Assembly: GCF_019320115.1 (NCBI RefSeq)
Contig: NC_089594.1
Location: 23,429,086 to 23,493,085 of the forward strand
Reading direction: 5' to 3'
Origin: Miscanthus floridulus
Lineage: Eukaryota > Streptophyta > Magnoliopsida > Poales > Poaceae
DNA length: 64,000 nucleotides
How positions within the stretch are numbered: position 1 is the first letter of the stretch; every line of letters starts with the position of its first letter. Of this stretch, positions 11,300 through 22,890 are shown in pieces. Below the pieces are notes generated by a model. It had not been told where the DNA came from. It saw nothing but the letters and a program-made list of their open reading frames with translations, and did not search any database. The position numbers and the translations under genes were made by a program.

Positions 11300-13305
11300 A
11301 TCTGCATGTAGGGATTGTAGATAGGCTGTAGCGAAGCTGGTTGCAACCGGGTGTTGTACCTTACTAATTCAACATTATTTTTCACTAGATGCGCTAGAAA
11401 TAAAAATAAATACTAAAAATTCTCATATTAATCAAAAAGATCAAACCATCAAATCAAAGACTCCGGCCATCCATAACCACAAGATCTATTTTGTTTCTAG
11501 AAAATCACCCAATTGCACTATTATAGATTACAGATAAAAATCATTTTTTAAAAGGAGAAGAATTTAGTTGTTTGTAGACCATCTGGATTGGCCCCATTAC
11601 ATGGTATTGAATTATTGAAATACGATATCTGCTCTACCGTGTTCTTAACAAAATATAAGTAAATGAAACAATTAAATATATATCATAATTATAGTTAATA
11701 TAAAATATCAAATGAGTCTTATTGATCACATTCACTTGGTAATATATTAATAAAAAAATATCTGGAGTACCCATCACGTTATGGTTAGTTAATCTATTAA
11801 TAAAAATTCTGATAGCCAACAAACAAGATACATGTGTACTTTCGAGCTACTTTATTATATACAAATAGAGGTAATTTTTGTCAGCTATGCAAAGAGATTG
11901 TATCCAAATTACCCACATATGTACATCACTAATAACAAAAATAATATAAGTAAAATTTTGATTATCTAAATTATCAACCTTTGCTATTATAAACAAAATA
12001 ATATCTCTAAATCTCCATATAAATACTAATATAAGTTACTACAATAAATAAATCAATAACTAATATATCAATACTAGAAATCTAATTTTAAGTGTTCTAT
12101 ATTTTTGTAAAATAATAGTACTACACAATGATAAATTGTATCATATAATAAATTTAACATCTTGATTGTCGTTGTTCAAGTTGTTATTACCTTTTTTGCA
12201 TTGTAATAGCAAAGAGTATAGCCTAGAATGTACATTGTAAAGACATTATGATGACATGTTGAGAAATACATTAATCTCCTGTCAACCGATCTTAAAACCC
12301 AACATATTCATCATAAGGACATGCAATTAGTAAATGCTACTCAGCATGTCACAAAAAATCTAAAACATTTTGCCAATGGCCAAAAAAATGTGCCCAACCT
12401 ATATCTCTATAACTATTCTAACTTACCAATTTGGTCAAAAGAATCTAAAAACAAATCTAATCTACGGTGGTGGAATCCAATCCTACAAATAAATACACAC
12501 TACAAGCAACACACCAGCAAGGCTTGAATGGCACATTGATGCACAATGCAATCACATGCGACCTTCAGGAGTATAAATTATTAGAACAATAATGGCAAGA
12601 CAAATAAGGTAATCTTCCAATGCTATTGATTTCTTCCACACGTGACTTTTTTGTTAAATACAATATCTTGATTAATATATCAATCCAATTATTGTCACAT
12701 CTATTAATCATATATATAGCAAAAGCTACATTAAAGAACATCATGCCTACCTATACAGTCATCTACACTAATGACATGAATTTGAAAGAAGCGGCACAAC
12801 ATCCATCTCCTTTTTGAGGGCACAATAAATACATATCAAATAATTTCGAAGAGAACAACAATGTGTTAAGGAGTTCAGAGAAATGACTTAAGTATGTCGG
12901 GGACTGCCATTCATGAAGCAAAAAAATCAGTTCATGAAAACAATTGAAGATAAATATACAATCATGTCATTAAGAATTTTATTGCAGGTATACTAAACTT
13001 CTAATATTGTTATCAACATATATAGTTCAATTTAAGAAAGAGGGAAGTCCAACACGCCACATACTTCACAACGTGAGCCATACTCAGGCACAAAACAAAT
13101 GAAGGAAAAGAAAACACCTAACCGTGGAATCAAACTAATGTGGCATCATTAGCTGTGCCATAATGATCTATCTCAATTATGCCAAAGACAATTCTATACA
13201 TGTGTGTAAGTTTGGACTCAAATCAAAGTTAATTGTATAAAATAACTTTTATTACTTAATACATATTAAACAAGAATTTCAATTGTTGAAGTATCTCAGA
13301 ATTAG
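11300..13305. other. AT-rich non-coding DNA, probable body of a Helitron-like element
   Basis: About 2 kb of AT-rich DNA without credible coding frames. It lies directly left of a Helitron-type 3' terminus and is probably its body. I could not locate a convincing 5' TC end, so the left boundary is unresolved and part of this may be ordinary intergenic DNA. Confidence 0.4.
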
Positions 13306-13335
13306 CCCGTGCGGTAGCACGGGTTGACGGACTAG
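13306..13335 (+). mobile_element. Helitron 3' terminus: hairpin plus CTAG
   Basis: CCCGTGC, a GGTA loop and GCACGGG form a perfect 7-bp stem (13306-13323). Eight bases later comes CTAG (13332-13335) followed by T. A GC-rich hairpin shortly before CTRR, with insertion before T, is the hallmark of Helitron ends. No helicase gene is present, so this is a non-autonomous or truncated copy. Confidence 0.75.
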
Positions 13336-13940
13336 TATAAATAGTTACATCCCTCTCTCCTCACACGGCAGGCTGCAGTGTGCGTCAACAAAAAAAAAAA
13401 GTAGTGTTAAAAAGTGTAGCGTACGGATTCCTGTATTTTTACATGAAGAAGTTGTGCTTGTGCATGAACTGCATTGCATACAACATCTTGGGTACTTGCG
13501 CGCTAGTACTCCGTAGTTCTTTAATTTTCTTTTTCTTTATTACGTACAAAAAACGATTCCTATTATTGGTTTGGCATGCATCGACGGTATAAGCGTGACA
13601 TATATAAATATAAGCGTCATCGCCGGATAATTGTGGCAATAAAACTGAAACTTGAGTGAGTGCCTTGGCCAATATACTCGCCGGCTGCATGGTGCTAATA
13701 AAAATGAAATCTTCAAGCATGCAGCAGGCAAGCAAACACCGAAGGTTTTCCACTGATTTAACGTCTGATTGGGAGGGGGTGGCCGGAAATCGATCAGATA
13801 ACTGATGGTTTTGTGCTTGTGCACACACCCGTGACGGCGCGCAAGTTGAAGCTTTGCTGCTTTTGTCGTTTTGGACAGAAAAAGAAGCCGCCCGCCAGCC
13901 GCCAAGTTGGAGATTCACGCACGTACAGTATATACGTATA
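13336..13940. other. Spacer between the Helitron end and the Harbinger-like element
   Basis: About 600 bases of mixed composition. No domain, exon structure or repeat ends were recognised; short open frames have no support. Confidence 0.4.
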
Positions 13941-13957
13941 GGGGTGATTGGTTGCCC
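13941..13957 (+). repeat. Left terminal inverted repeat of the Harbinger-like element
   Basis: Seventeen bases perfectly complementary to 35795-35811, about 21.9 kb away. The next insertion starts only 10 bases further in. Confidence 0.75.
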
Positions 13958-14583
13958 CGTGGGCCGGTATAACACTCTGGTTTTTGTTTTCTAAAAAGAG
14001 AAGCCAAATTTGAATTTGAACCAAACAGATGTTTGACATTCGTAGGCAAATTATAAACTTTTACAAAAATTCTAAAATCAATTCGTAGTAGCAACCATGT
14101 ATTGTTGCATTCATGCTGCTGCATTGTTTTGGTTTGTTTGGTTTGCTTGTGGTTGACTCCGTCAGCTTGTTAAGTGCCCTAACCTAATTTAACCTAGCCT
14201 AGCCAAACCCTAGAGCACCCTAGCTAACCTAGGCTAGCCCCTACCTAGCCCTGGCCTACCCTAGCCCCTCCTGGCCACCCCTGGCCAGCCACAGCCAGCT
14301 AAGGGCAGCTCTGGCCGGCCATGGCTAGCCCTGGCCAGACAGCCAGCAGCAGCAGCCGGCCACCAGCAGCAGCCAGCCAGGCCAGCAGGCCTGCAGCCAG
14401 CAGCAGCAGCGCAGCCCAGCAGGAGCACTGCAGCCCAGCTCCGCCAGCCCAGCCGCCCCTCCCGCGCGCGCCCGCGTGGGCCGCGGCCCACCAGCCGCGC
14501 TGCACCGCCGCCACTCCCGCTGACGCCAGCCCTGCGCCGCTGACGTCACCCGCTCGCGCCAGCATCGCGTCAGCGCGCCGTCA

Positions 14584-16350
14584 TGAAAACTCTAGTTTGG
14601 TTTTGGTTAATTGATAAAACCCTAAGTGCTAACCTAGTTTATCAAGATGATTATGAGATAGGTAGCACTACTCCAAGTGATAAAACAATGGTGAAGATCA
14701 TGACAATGGTGATGGCATGGTGATGGTCAAATGCTTAAACTTAGAAAAGAAGAAAGAGAAAAACAAAAGGCTCAAGGCAAAGGTATAAAATGTAGGAACC
14801 ATTTTGTTTTAGTGATCAAGACACTTAGTGAGTGTGATCACATTTAGGATAGATAGCCGTACTATTAAGAGGAGTGAAACTCGTATCGAAATGCGGTTAT
14901 CAAAGTGCCACTAGATGCTCTAATTCATTGCATATGCATTTAGGATCTAGTGAAGTACTAACACCCTTGAAAATGTTTGTAAAAATATGCTAACACATGT
15001 GCACAAGGTGATACATTTGGTGGTTAGCACATTTGAGCAAGGGTGAAGACGACAGAGAAGATGCCAGCGTCGATCAAGTGACCGGACGCTGGATCCGAAT
15101 GCACCGGACGCTGACTGCCTGCGCCCGGTCGTGCTGACCTGGCGGTACAGTAGCTAGGGTATACCATCGGACGCTGGGCTGTGTCCGATCGAGGAAAAAC
15201 GGATTTGAACCCTTACTGTACTCGACCGGACGCTGATGCTCCAGCGTCCGGTCAGTAATACCGGAGCGTCCGGTCGGCACTTAGCCGTTGAGATCTGACA
15301 TTTTAGTTTTAACTCAAAGTGACACGTGGCTAAGATCAGTGGACCGGACGCTGTGTCCAGGGTCCGGTCAGTATGACCGGAGCGTCCGGTTAGAGCGCGT
15401 TTTACCCAGTGAAGGGGTATAAGGACTCTATTCCATGGGGGCTTCTATTTAAGCCTCATGGCTGGTTATAGCTCTAACTCTTGCACATTTTCATTAACAT
15501 AGCAACCTTATGAGCTTAGTCAAAGTCCTCCCACTCATCTTCATCATTGATCCATCATTGTTGTGAGATTGGGAGAGAATCCAAGTGCATTGCTTGAGTG
15601 ATTGCATCTAGAGGCACTTGGTATTCGTGTTGCGCTACGGATTTCGCTTGTTACTCTTGGTGGTTGCCACCACCTAGACGGTTGGAGTAGTGGTGGAAGA
15701 TTGGCATGAGTTAGTGATTGTTCGTGGCCATCTTCGGTGATTGTGAGGGGAGTTGTACCTTCCCCGGTGGAGTGCCGAAAGATAACTCTAGTAAATTGCT
15801 TGTGTCATTGAGTTACCTCACTTGTGGGTCGATTCTTGCGGTGTCCAATCGTGTGGATGAGGTTTGTGAAACACCTCTTAGCCGCCGAACCACCAAGTGT
15901 TGGTCGACACAACGAGGACTAGCGTGTTGGCAAGCACGTGAACCTTGGAAGACAAATCGGTTGTCTCTTGTCATTTGCATTCTCCCGGTGATTAGCTTAA
16001 TCTTCATCTTGTGATTGGTTCATCCCCTACACGGCGATATAATCACCCTACTCACTTATTTACATTCTTACAAACTAGTTGATACAAGCTCTTTAGTGTA
16101 ATTAGAATTGAGAGCTTACTTTATTATTTACATTCATCTAGTTGAGAGCTCTTAGTGAGTAGCTACATAGCTAGTTTTGGTGCCTAAGTAATCATTGCAA
16201 CTAGAATTATTGGATAGGTGGCTTGCAACCCTTGTAGAGCTAGAGCAAGTTTGCATTACGCTATTTGTCATACTAATCAAATTACTCTAGTTGATTTATA
16301 GATTTTTAAATAGGCTATTCACCCCCCTCTAGAAATATTAAGACCTTTCA
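14584..16350 (+). repeat. 5' LTR of copia copy 1
   Basis: 1767 bp, matched by the 3' LTR once its insertion is removed (about 1770 bp). The U3-like part (15070-15400) is studded with ACCGGACGCT and its inverse AGCGTCCGGT. A TATTTAAG promoter box lies at about 15444-15451. Confidence 0.93.
15070..15400 (+). promoter_or_regulatory. Array of CCGGACGC / GCGTCCGG units upstream of the LTR TATA box
   Basis: At least ten copies of CCGG-containing units occur in both orientations within about 330 bp, ending about 45 bp before TATTTAAG. They can pair as hairpins and are rich in CG and CNG sites. The same array is in all four LTRs of this family in the window. A regulatory role is inferred from position only. 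Confidence 0.55.
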
Positions 16351-16352
16351 AG

Positions 16353-16365
16353 TGGTATTAGAGCC
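16353..16365 (+). other. Primer binding site, initiator tRNA-Met type
   Basis: TGGTATTAGAGCC lies two bases after the 5' LTR. It matches the copia primer site TGGTATCAGAGCC except for one C-to-T change; copy 2 has the unchanged form. Confidence 0.9.
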
Positions 16366-16409
16366 GTGGTCACCGTTTGATTGAAGGCTTAACAACCTCA
16401 GTGTCAAAT

Positions 16410-18506
16410 TATGGCTCAAGTTATGTTCAACCATGTGGGGGCAAACCACCGTTCTTTAATGACACATGCTATGGTTATTGAAAGAGAAAGATGAGGATGT
16501 ATCTTGGTTCAATCAATGATCAAGTATGTGAAGTGACCGAGAATGACTATGCTATCATTGATCCCGATGATCCAACCAATCAAGATAAGATCAACAAACA
16601 ATGCAATACAATGACTCTCAACACCATATACAATGCCATTGATTCCAAGGTATTTGAGCAAATCAAGGATTGTGAAAGAGCAAATGAGGTGTGGAAGAGA
16701 TTGGAGGAAACATATGAGGGCACACCGGCGGTGAAGAGTGCTAAGTTGTACATCCTCAAGGACAAGTTGACAAGTTTCAAGATGAAGGATGATGAGAGCA
16801 TTTTGAAGATGTTCCATCGATTGCAAGTCATTGTCAACAACTTAAATGTATTGGGAGAGAAGATCAAGGATGATGACGTCTCTCATCAGTTCTTGATGTG
16901 CTTGCCTCCAAGATTTGAGATGATAAGATTGCTAATCATAAAAGGAGGATTGAAGGATATTATCCCCAACCAAGTACTTGGTGATATCATGACACAAGAG
17001 ACATACCGTGTGAAAAGGGAGGGGGATGACAAGGATGACAAGAAGGAAGAAGAAGACAAGAAGAAGAAAAGCATAGCATTCAAGGCTAGCTCATCATCAT
17101 CAAAGAACAAGGGCAAGTCCAAGAAAGAATCAAGTGATGATGATCTTAGTGATATTGATGATGAAGCTATGGCTCTCTTTGTGCGCAAGATGGGCAAGTT
17201 CATGAAGAAGAATGGCTATGGTATAAGAAAGAGAAGAGATCACACCAAGAAGAAAGAGTATGCGAGAAGATGCTACAATTGCAAGAGCTCCGATCATGTT
17301 GTAGCTAATTGTCCTTATAATAGTGACAATGATGAAGATGAGAAGAACAAACACAAGAAGGACAAGAAAGAAAGGAAGGAGAAGAAGGAGAAGAAGGAGA
17401 AGAGAATGATCTTCCAAAAGAAGAAGAAAGGAGGAGGCTATGTGGTCACATGGGATAGTGATGGCTCTTCGGATAGTGATAGCTCTAGTGATGATGACAA
17501 GAAATCTATCAAGAGAGCACTAGCAAGCATCACCATCAACAACAAGCCCTCCATCTTCGACACTCCATTGACATACCTCATGGCAAAACCTACCAAGGTA
17601 AAATATGATGTGAGTGATGATGATGAATGTGAAAGTGATACTTGTAGGAGTGATGATGATGATGATGAGGAGTACTCCAAGGAAAAGCTCATGGACATGT
17701 GTGAGCAAGTGCATACTTGCTTTGAGATGAAGAGAAAGGAGTGTAAGGAATTAAACAAGAAAGTCAAATTTTTTGAGCAATCCCTTGATGAGCTTAATGC
17801 CACTCATGAGAGGCTAATGGAAGCCCATGAGAAGCTTGGTAAAGCTCACTCTAAGCTTGAAAAGGCTCACCCCTCTCTTATTGAGCAAGTTAAAGTGGAG
17901 GAAGCCAAGAAGGAGCAAGTGATCATAATATGTGATGTGGGACTAACATGTGATCTTATTGATGAATCTTTTCATAAACCCATTATTGTTGCTCCTACTA
18001 ACACTTCTTGTAGCACAATCATTACTACTCCACCTATGAATGATACATCACTAATGGTGGAAAATGAGAACCTCAAGAAGGAGGTGAATGAGCTCACTCG
18101 TGCCTTAGGCAACACCTATGGTGGAGAAGCCCAATTGCTAAAATGTTTGGATAACCAAAGATTTTTTCTTAACAAAGAGGGATTAGGCTATACCCCCAAG
18201 AAAGGCAAGACGGCCTTTGTCACTCCCAAAGCTAGCTTTGTGAAGGGCAATGGTTGGTTTTGCAATAGATGCAAGCAAGTTGGACATATAGAGCAAAATT
18301 GCAAGACTAATAAGAACAAGCTACCTATTGTATCCTCAATCAAGTTTGATTCTTGTTACATGCTTTATAAGGGTGCCAATAGTGTGAAGGCTAAGTTCAT
18401 TGGTACACCAATTGTGGGTCCAAAGAAGAAGGCCATTTGGGTACCAAAGACCTTGGTGACTAACCTACAAGGACCCAAGCAAGTTTGGGTACCTAAAAAG
18501 AATTGA
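16410..18506 (+). pseudogene. Copia gag, 5' end broken
   Basis: The original start appears to be ATGGCTCAAGTT at 16410, but a frameshift and a TGA at 16479-16481 (a Trp codon in related gags, inferred) cut off the first part. The remaining frame from 16491 encodes 671 residues: a UBN2-type retroviral gag domain (about residues 20-170), Lys/Asp/Glu-rich linkers, a CX2CX4HX4C zinc knuckle at about residue 261, a coiled-coil stretch (about 400-460), and a second knuckle at about residue 591. It ends KQVWVPKKN-stop, as does copy 2. It would form virus-like particles and bind element RNA. Because the lost part is short, residual protein is possible. Confidence 0.85.
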
Positions 18507-18519
18507 TCTTCTTTTGTAG

Positions 18520-21500
18520 GTAAATTATAAAGCTGGAGGAAGGTATTGGGTGCTTAATTGTGGATGCACACAACACATAACCGACGATCCAAGAATGTTT
18601 AACTCAATCAATGAAAGCAAGAGTAATGGGATTGATAGTATCACATTTGGTGACAATGGCAAAGGCAAGGTCAAAGGGCTTGGTAAGATTACAATATCCA
18701 ATGATTTGAGCATTTCTAATGTGCTACTAGTAGAGAGCTTGAACTTCAACCTATTGTCGGTAGCTCAATTGTGTGATCTTGGTTTCAAGTGCATATTTGG
18801 TGTTGATGATGTAGAGATCATAAGTGTAGATGGCTCTAACTTGATATTCAAAGGATTTAGATATGAGAATCTATACTTAGTTGATTTCAATGCTAGAGAA
18901 GCTCAATTGTCAACATGTTTGATTACTAAGTCTAGCATGGGTTGGTTATGACATAGAAGGCTTGGTCATGTTGGAATGAAACAATTGAACAAGTTGATTA
19001 AGCATGACTTAGTTAGAGGCTTGAAAGATATCACATTTGAGAAGGATAAGCTATGTAGTGCTTGTCAAGCCAGAAAACAAGTTGGTAACACACATCCTAA
19101 GAAGAGCATGATGAGCACATCTAAGGCATTTGAGTTGATGCATATGGACTTGTTTGGACCAACCACATACACTAGCATTGATGGAAACAAATATGGATTT
19201 GTGATTATGAATGATTTCACTAGATACACATGGGTCTTCTTTCTTGGTGACAAAAGTGATGTGTTTGCAACATTCAAATCATTTATCAAAGGCATTCACA
19301 ATGAGTTTGAAACAACAATCAAGAAAGTTAGAAGTGACAATGATAGTGAATTCAAGAACACTAGAATTGATGAGTTGTGTGATGAATTTGGAATTAGACA
19401 TCAATTCTCAGCCAAGTATACTCCTCAATCAAATGGGCTAGTTGAAAGAAAGATTAGAACCTTGATTGATATGGCAAGATCAATGTTGAGTGAGTACAAT
19501 GTGAGTCATTCATTTTGGATCGAAGCAATCAACATGGCTTGCTATTATAGCAACCGACTCTATTGTCACCCCATGATGGAGAAGACACCCTATGAGCTTT
19601 TGAATGGAAGAAAGCCCAACATAGCATACTTTTAGGTTTTTTGGTTGTAAATGCTATATATTGAAGAAATGCACTAGATTAAGCAAGTTTGAAAAAAAAT
19701 GTGATGAAGGTTTCTTGCTTGGTTACTCCACTACTAGCAAGGCTTATAGAGTTTGGAATTTGGCTAGTGGTACTCTTGAGAAGGTTCATAATGTGGAATT
19801 TGATAAAACAAATAGTTCCCAAGAGGAAGATGAGAATCTAGATGATGTAAGAGGCACTCAATTGGTCAATGCAATGAAGAACATGGACATTGGTGAGTTA
19901 AGGCCTAGAGAGGTAATTGATGTTGAAGATGACAAGAACCAAGTGCTCTCTAACTCAAATATGCAAGCTAGTGGTTCTCATGATCAAATCCAAGCAAGCA
20001 CTAGTGATGGCAATGTGCAAGATCAACAAATAGCTAGTTCATCATCTCAACCTAGTGACCAATCAAATGCTAGCAATCAAGTGTAAGTGCTTCAACCAAC
20101 CAATGTTGCAAGAGATCATCTATTGGACACTATCATTGATGATATTTCAAGAGGTGTGCAAACAAGATCAAGATTGGCTTCATTTTATGAGCATTTCTCA
20201 TTTGTGTCATCCATTGAACCTAAGAAGATAGATGAAGCTTTGAGAGATGTTGATTGGATCAATGCTATGCATGAAGAGCTAAACAACTTCACAAGAAACC
20301 AAGTATGAGATTTAGTTGAGAGGCCTAAGGATCATAATGTGATTGGAACCAAGTGGGTCTTTCGGAACAAGCAAGATCAAGATGGGATAGTAATAAGGAA
20401 CAAAGCAAGATTAGTGGCTCAAGATTACACTTAAGTTGAAGGTCTTGATTTTGGAGAAACATATGTCCTAGCTGCAAGATTGGAAGCAATTAGGATCTTG
20501 CTAGCTTATGCTTGTGCCCACAATATCAAGTTGTATCAAATGGATGTGAAAAGTGCTTTTCTCAATGGGTACATCAATGAGCTTGTGTATGCTGAGCAAC
20601 CTCCCAATTTTGAAGATGAGAAGAAACCCAACCATGTCTACAAGTTGAGAAAGGCTTTGTATGGATTGAAACAAGCACCTAGAGCATGGTATGAGAGATT
20701 GAGGAATTTCTTACTCTCTAAGGGATTCAAGATGGGAAAGGTTGACACCACTCTCTTCACCAAGAAACTTGGGAATGACTTGTTTGTAATGCAAATCTAT
20801 GTTGATGATATCATCTTTGGGTCAACAAATCAAGAATTTTGTGAGGAGTTTGGCGAGATAATGGCAAGTGAGTTTGAGATGTCCATGATTGGAGAGCTTA
20901 GTTACTTCCTTGGTCTTCAAATCAAGCAAATGAAGAATGACACATTTGTAAGTCAAGGCAAGTATATCAAGGACATGCTCAAGAAGTTTGGAATAGATGA
21001 TAGTAAAGCTATTAGTACACCAATGGGGACAAGTGGAAGCTTAGATAGTGATACTAGTGGCAACATGGTGGATCAAAAGATATATCGGTGTATGATTGGA
21101 AGCCTACTCTATGTGACTGCATCAAGGCTGGATGTAATATTTAGTGTATGCATGTATACTAGATTTGAAGCCTCACCAAGAGAAAGTCATTTGAAGGCAA
21201 CTAAGAGAATATTAAGGTACTTGAAGCATACACAACATGTTGAATTATGGTATCCCAAAGGAGCAAGATTTGAGTTGATTGGATATTTAGATTCTGATTA
21301 TGCGGGATGCAAAGTTGAGAGAAAGAGCACATCAGGCACATGTCAACTATTGGAAAGATCACTTGTATCTTGATCATCAAAGAAGCAAAATAGTGTAGCA
21401 CTTTCAACCGCCGAAGCGGAGTATATTTCGGCCGGTAGTTGTTGTGCTCAATTACTTTGGATGAAGACTACTTTGAGTGACTTTGGAATCAAGTTCAAGC

Positions 21501-21750
21501 AAGTGCCATTGCTATATGACAATGAAAGTTCCATAAAGCTCACCAACAACCCGGTTCAACACTCAAGAACAAAGCATATAGATGTCCATCATCACTTCAT
21601 AAGAGATCATCAACAAAAAGGGGACATTTGCATCGAGAGTATGGGCACCAAAGATCAACTTGCCGACATATTCACCAAGCCACTTGATGGAAGAGGTTTT
21701 ACAAGCTAAGAAATAAATTGAACATACTTGACTTCTCCAATATGTGTTGA
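18520..21750 (+). pseudogene. Copia pol (protease, integrase, reverse transcriptase, RNase H), multiply broken
   Basis: Pol lies in the +1 frame relative to gag and follows a TTTTGTAG sequence. The protease active-site DSG is replaced by NCG (LNCGCTQH). The integrase retains the HRRLGH and CSAC zinc-binding region and the DD-E residues (HMDLFGP, RSDND, NGLVER). Reverse transcriptase has YVDD at about 20798. RNase H ends near the tail ILDFSNMC. Breaks: TGA 18949-18951, TAG 19633-19635, TAA 20084-20086, TGA 20306-20308, TAA 20432-20434, TGA 21371-21373, and a frameshift near 21690. Four fall on Trp codons and one on a Gln codon of the family. No functional polyprotein can be made. Confidence 0.93.
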
Positions 21751-22876
21751 TGCACCCCATTATAATACATGCCTCTCCTTCGAGCAATCTAAGGTAAAAA
21801 TTGATTGACTTGGCATACATCCTTGCTAAGGACATGATTAGTGCATCTAGACATATTTCACATTTGAATAGGCTCATTCATGAAAATCAAATGAATTTGA
21901 TGCTTGTATGGTACCACTATTGCTTGTATGTTTGAAATGATCTAGTGGTAGCATATGACATGTTTATGGGCTTGTAAACCTAGTGTTTGATTTAGAAAAT
22001 GAGCTATAAGTGTTTAACTCAACATGGTACAAGATGACCCTTATTTGGAGGTGTGAAGAAGCTTGTCCTTGGATCAAACTGAGTTAAATATCCTTTGCAA
22101 GTAATCTAGATTGAACCAAATTGGGAAAATGATCCTCATTTCACATGGTCTCACCCCAACATATCTATAATTTGAGGCCACTTTTTGTGCAAATTGTTGA
22201 CATTAATAATCCTACCCTATCTATACTTTAAGCCTTTGTGGTCACTGATGACAAAGGGGGAGAAATAGTGTACAAAGATAGTGAAACAAAGGGGGAGAGA
22301 TAATATATGACAAATTTGAGCATACAAATAGGGGGAGCAAGCTCATAAACTTGTATGGTGCATTTGAATGAGCATTACATATGTTTGCTTGCATGGCATA
22401 TGTTTTAATTTCAAATATCCATGCTTGTGTGGTGTATGTTAGTTGTAGGTTTGAATGTTGAAATGAAAAACTAGCATGCATAGGCTAAGTAACTAGACTT
22501 ATGTTCATTCTATGGAAACTAGACACTTGCATGTAATGTTGATCTCACGGGGTATTCTAGTTCTTGTATATGTCTAGATACTAATGGTGCTAAGGATGGT
22601 ATATTGGTGCACTCCGATTGGTATCATGCTTCAAAGGTCCATCTCTTATACCTTAGCATCATTTGGTAGAAATTGACTCCTATATTTCCTATTTAATCAT
22701 ATGTGCAAAGCTTCAATCCAAACTCTTAGCACATATGTAGGGGGAGCAATTGCTATCATAAGGAGTTCATGAAACTTGCCCATATCCTTTACACATGGTA
22801 AATATGCTTGGGCAAGCAACATGGATTCAAATGAACATTAATTCATATATTTGTATAAGGGTTGTCATCAATTACC
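21751..22876 (+). other. Non-coding tail of copia copy 1 between RNase H and the purine tract
   Basis: About 1.1 kb without a supported reading frame. SIRE-type elements often carry an extra or env-like region here; I see none. Four purine tracts resembling the polypurine tract occur at about 22253, 22287, 22330 and 22738. Confidence 0.6.
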
Positions 22877-22890
22877 AAAAAGGGGGAGAT
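22877..22890 (+). other. Polypurine tract of copia copy 1
   Basis: AAAAAGGGGGAGAT ends at the first base before the 3' LTR, the expected place for the plus-strand primer. Confidence 0.85.

Noticed and set aside
21751..22876. env-like gene of the SIRE-type element
   Set aside because: No long frame, no membrane segment and no similarity visible in either copy.
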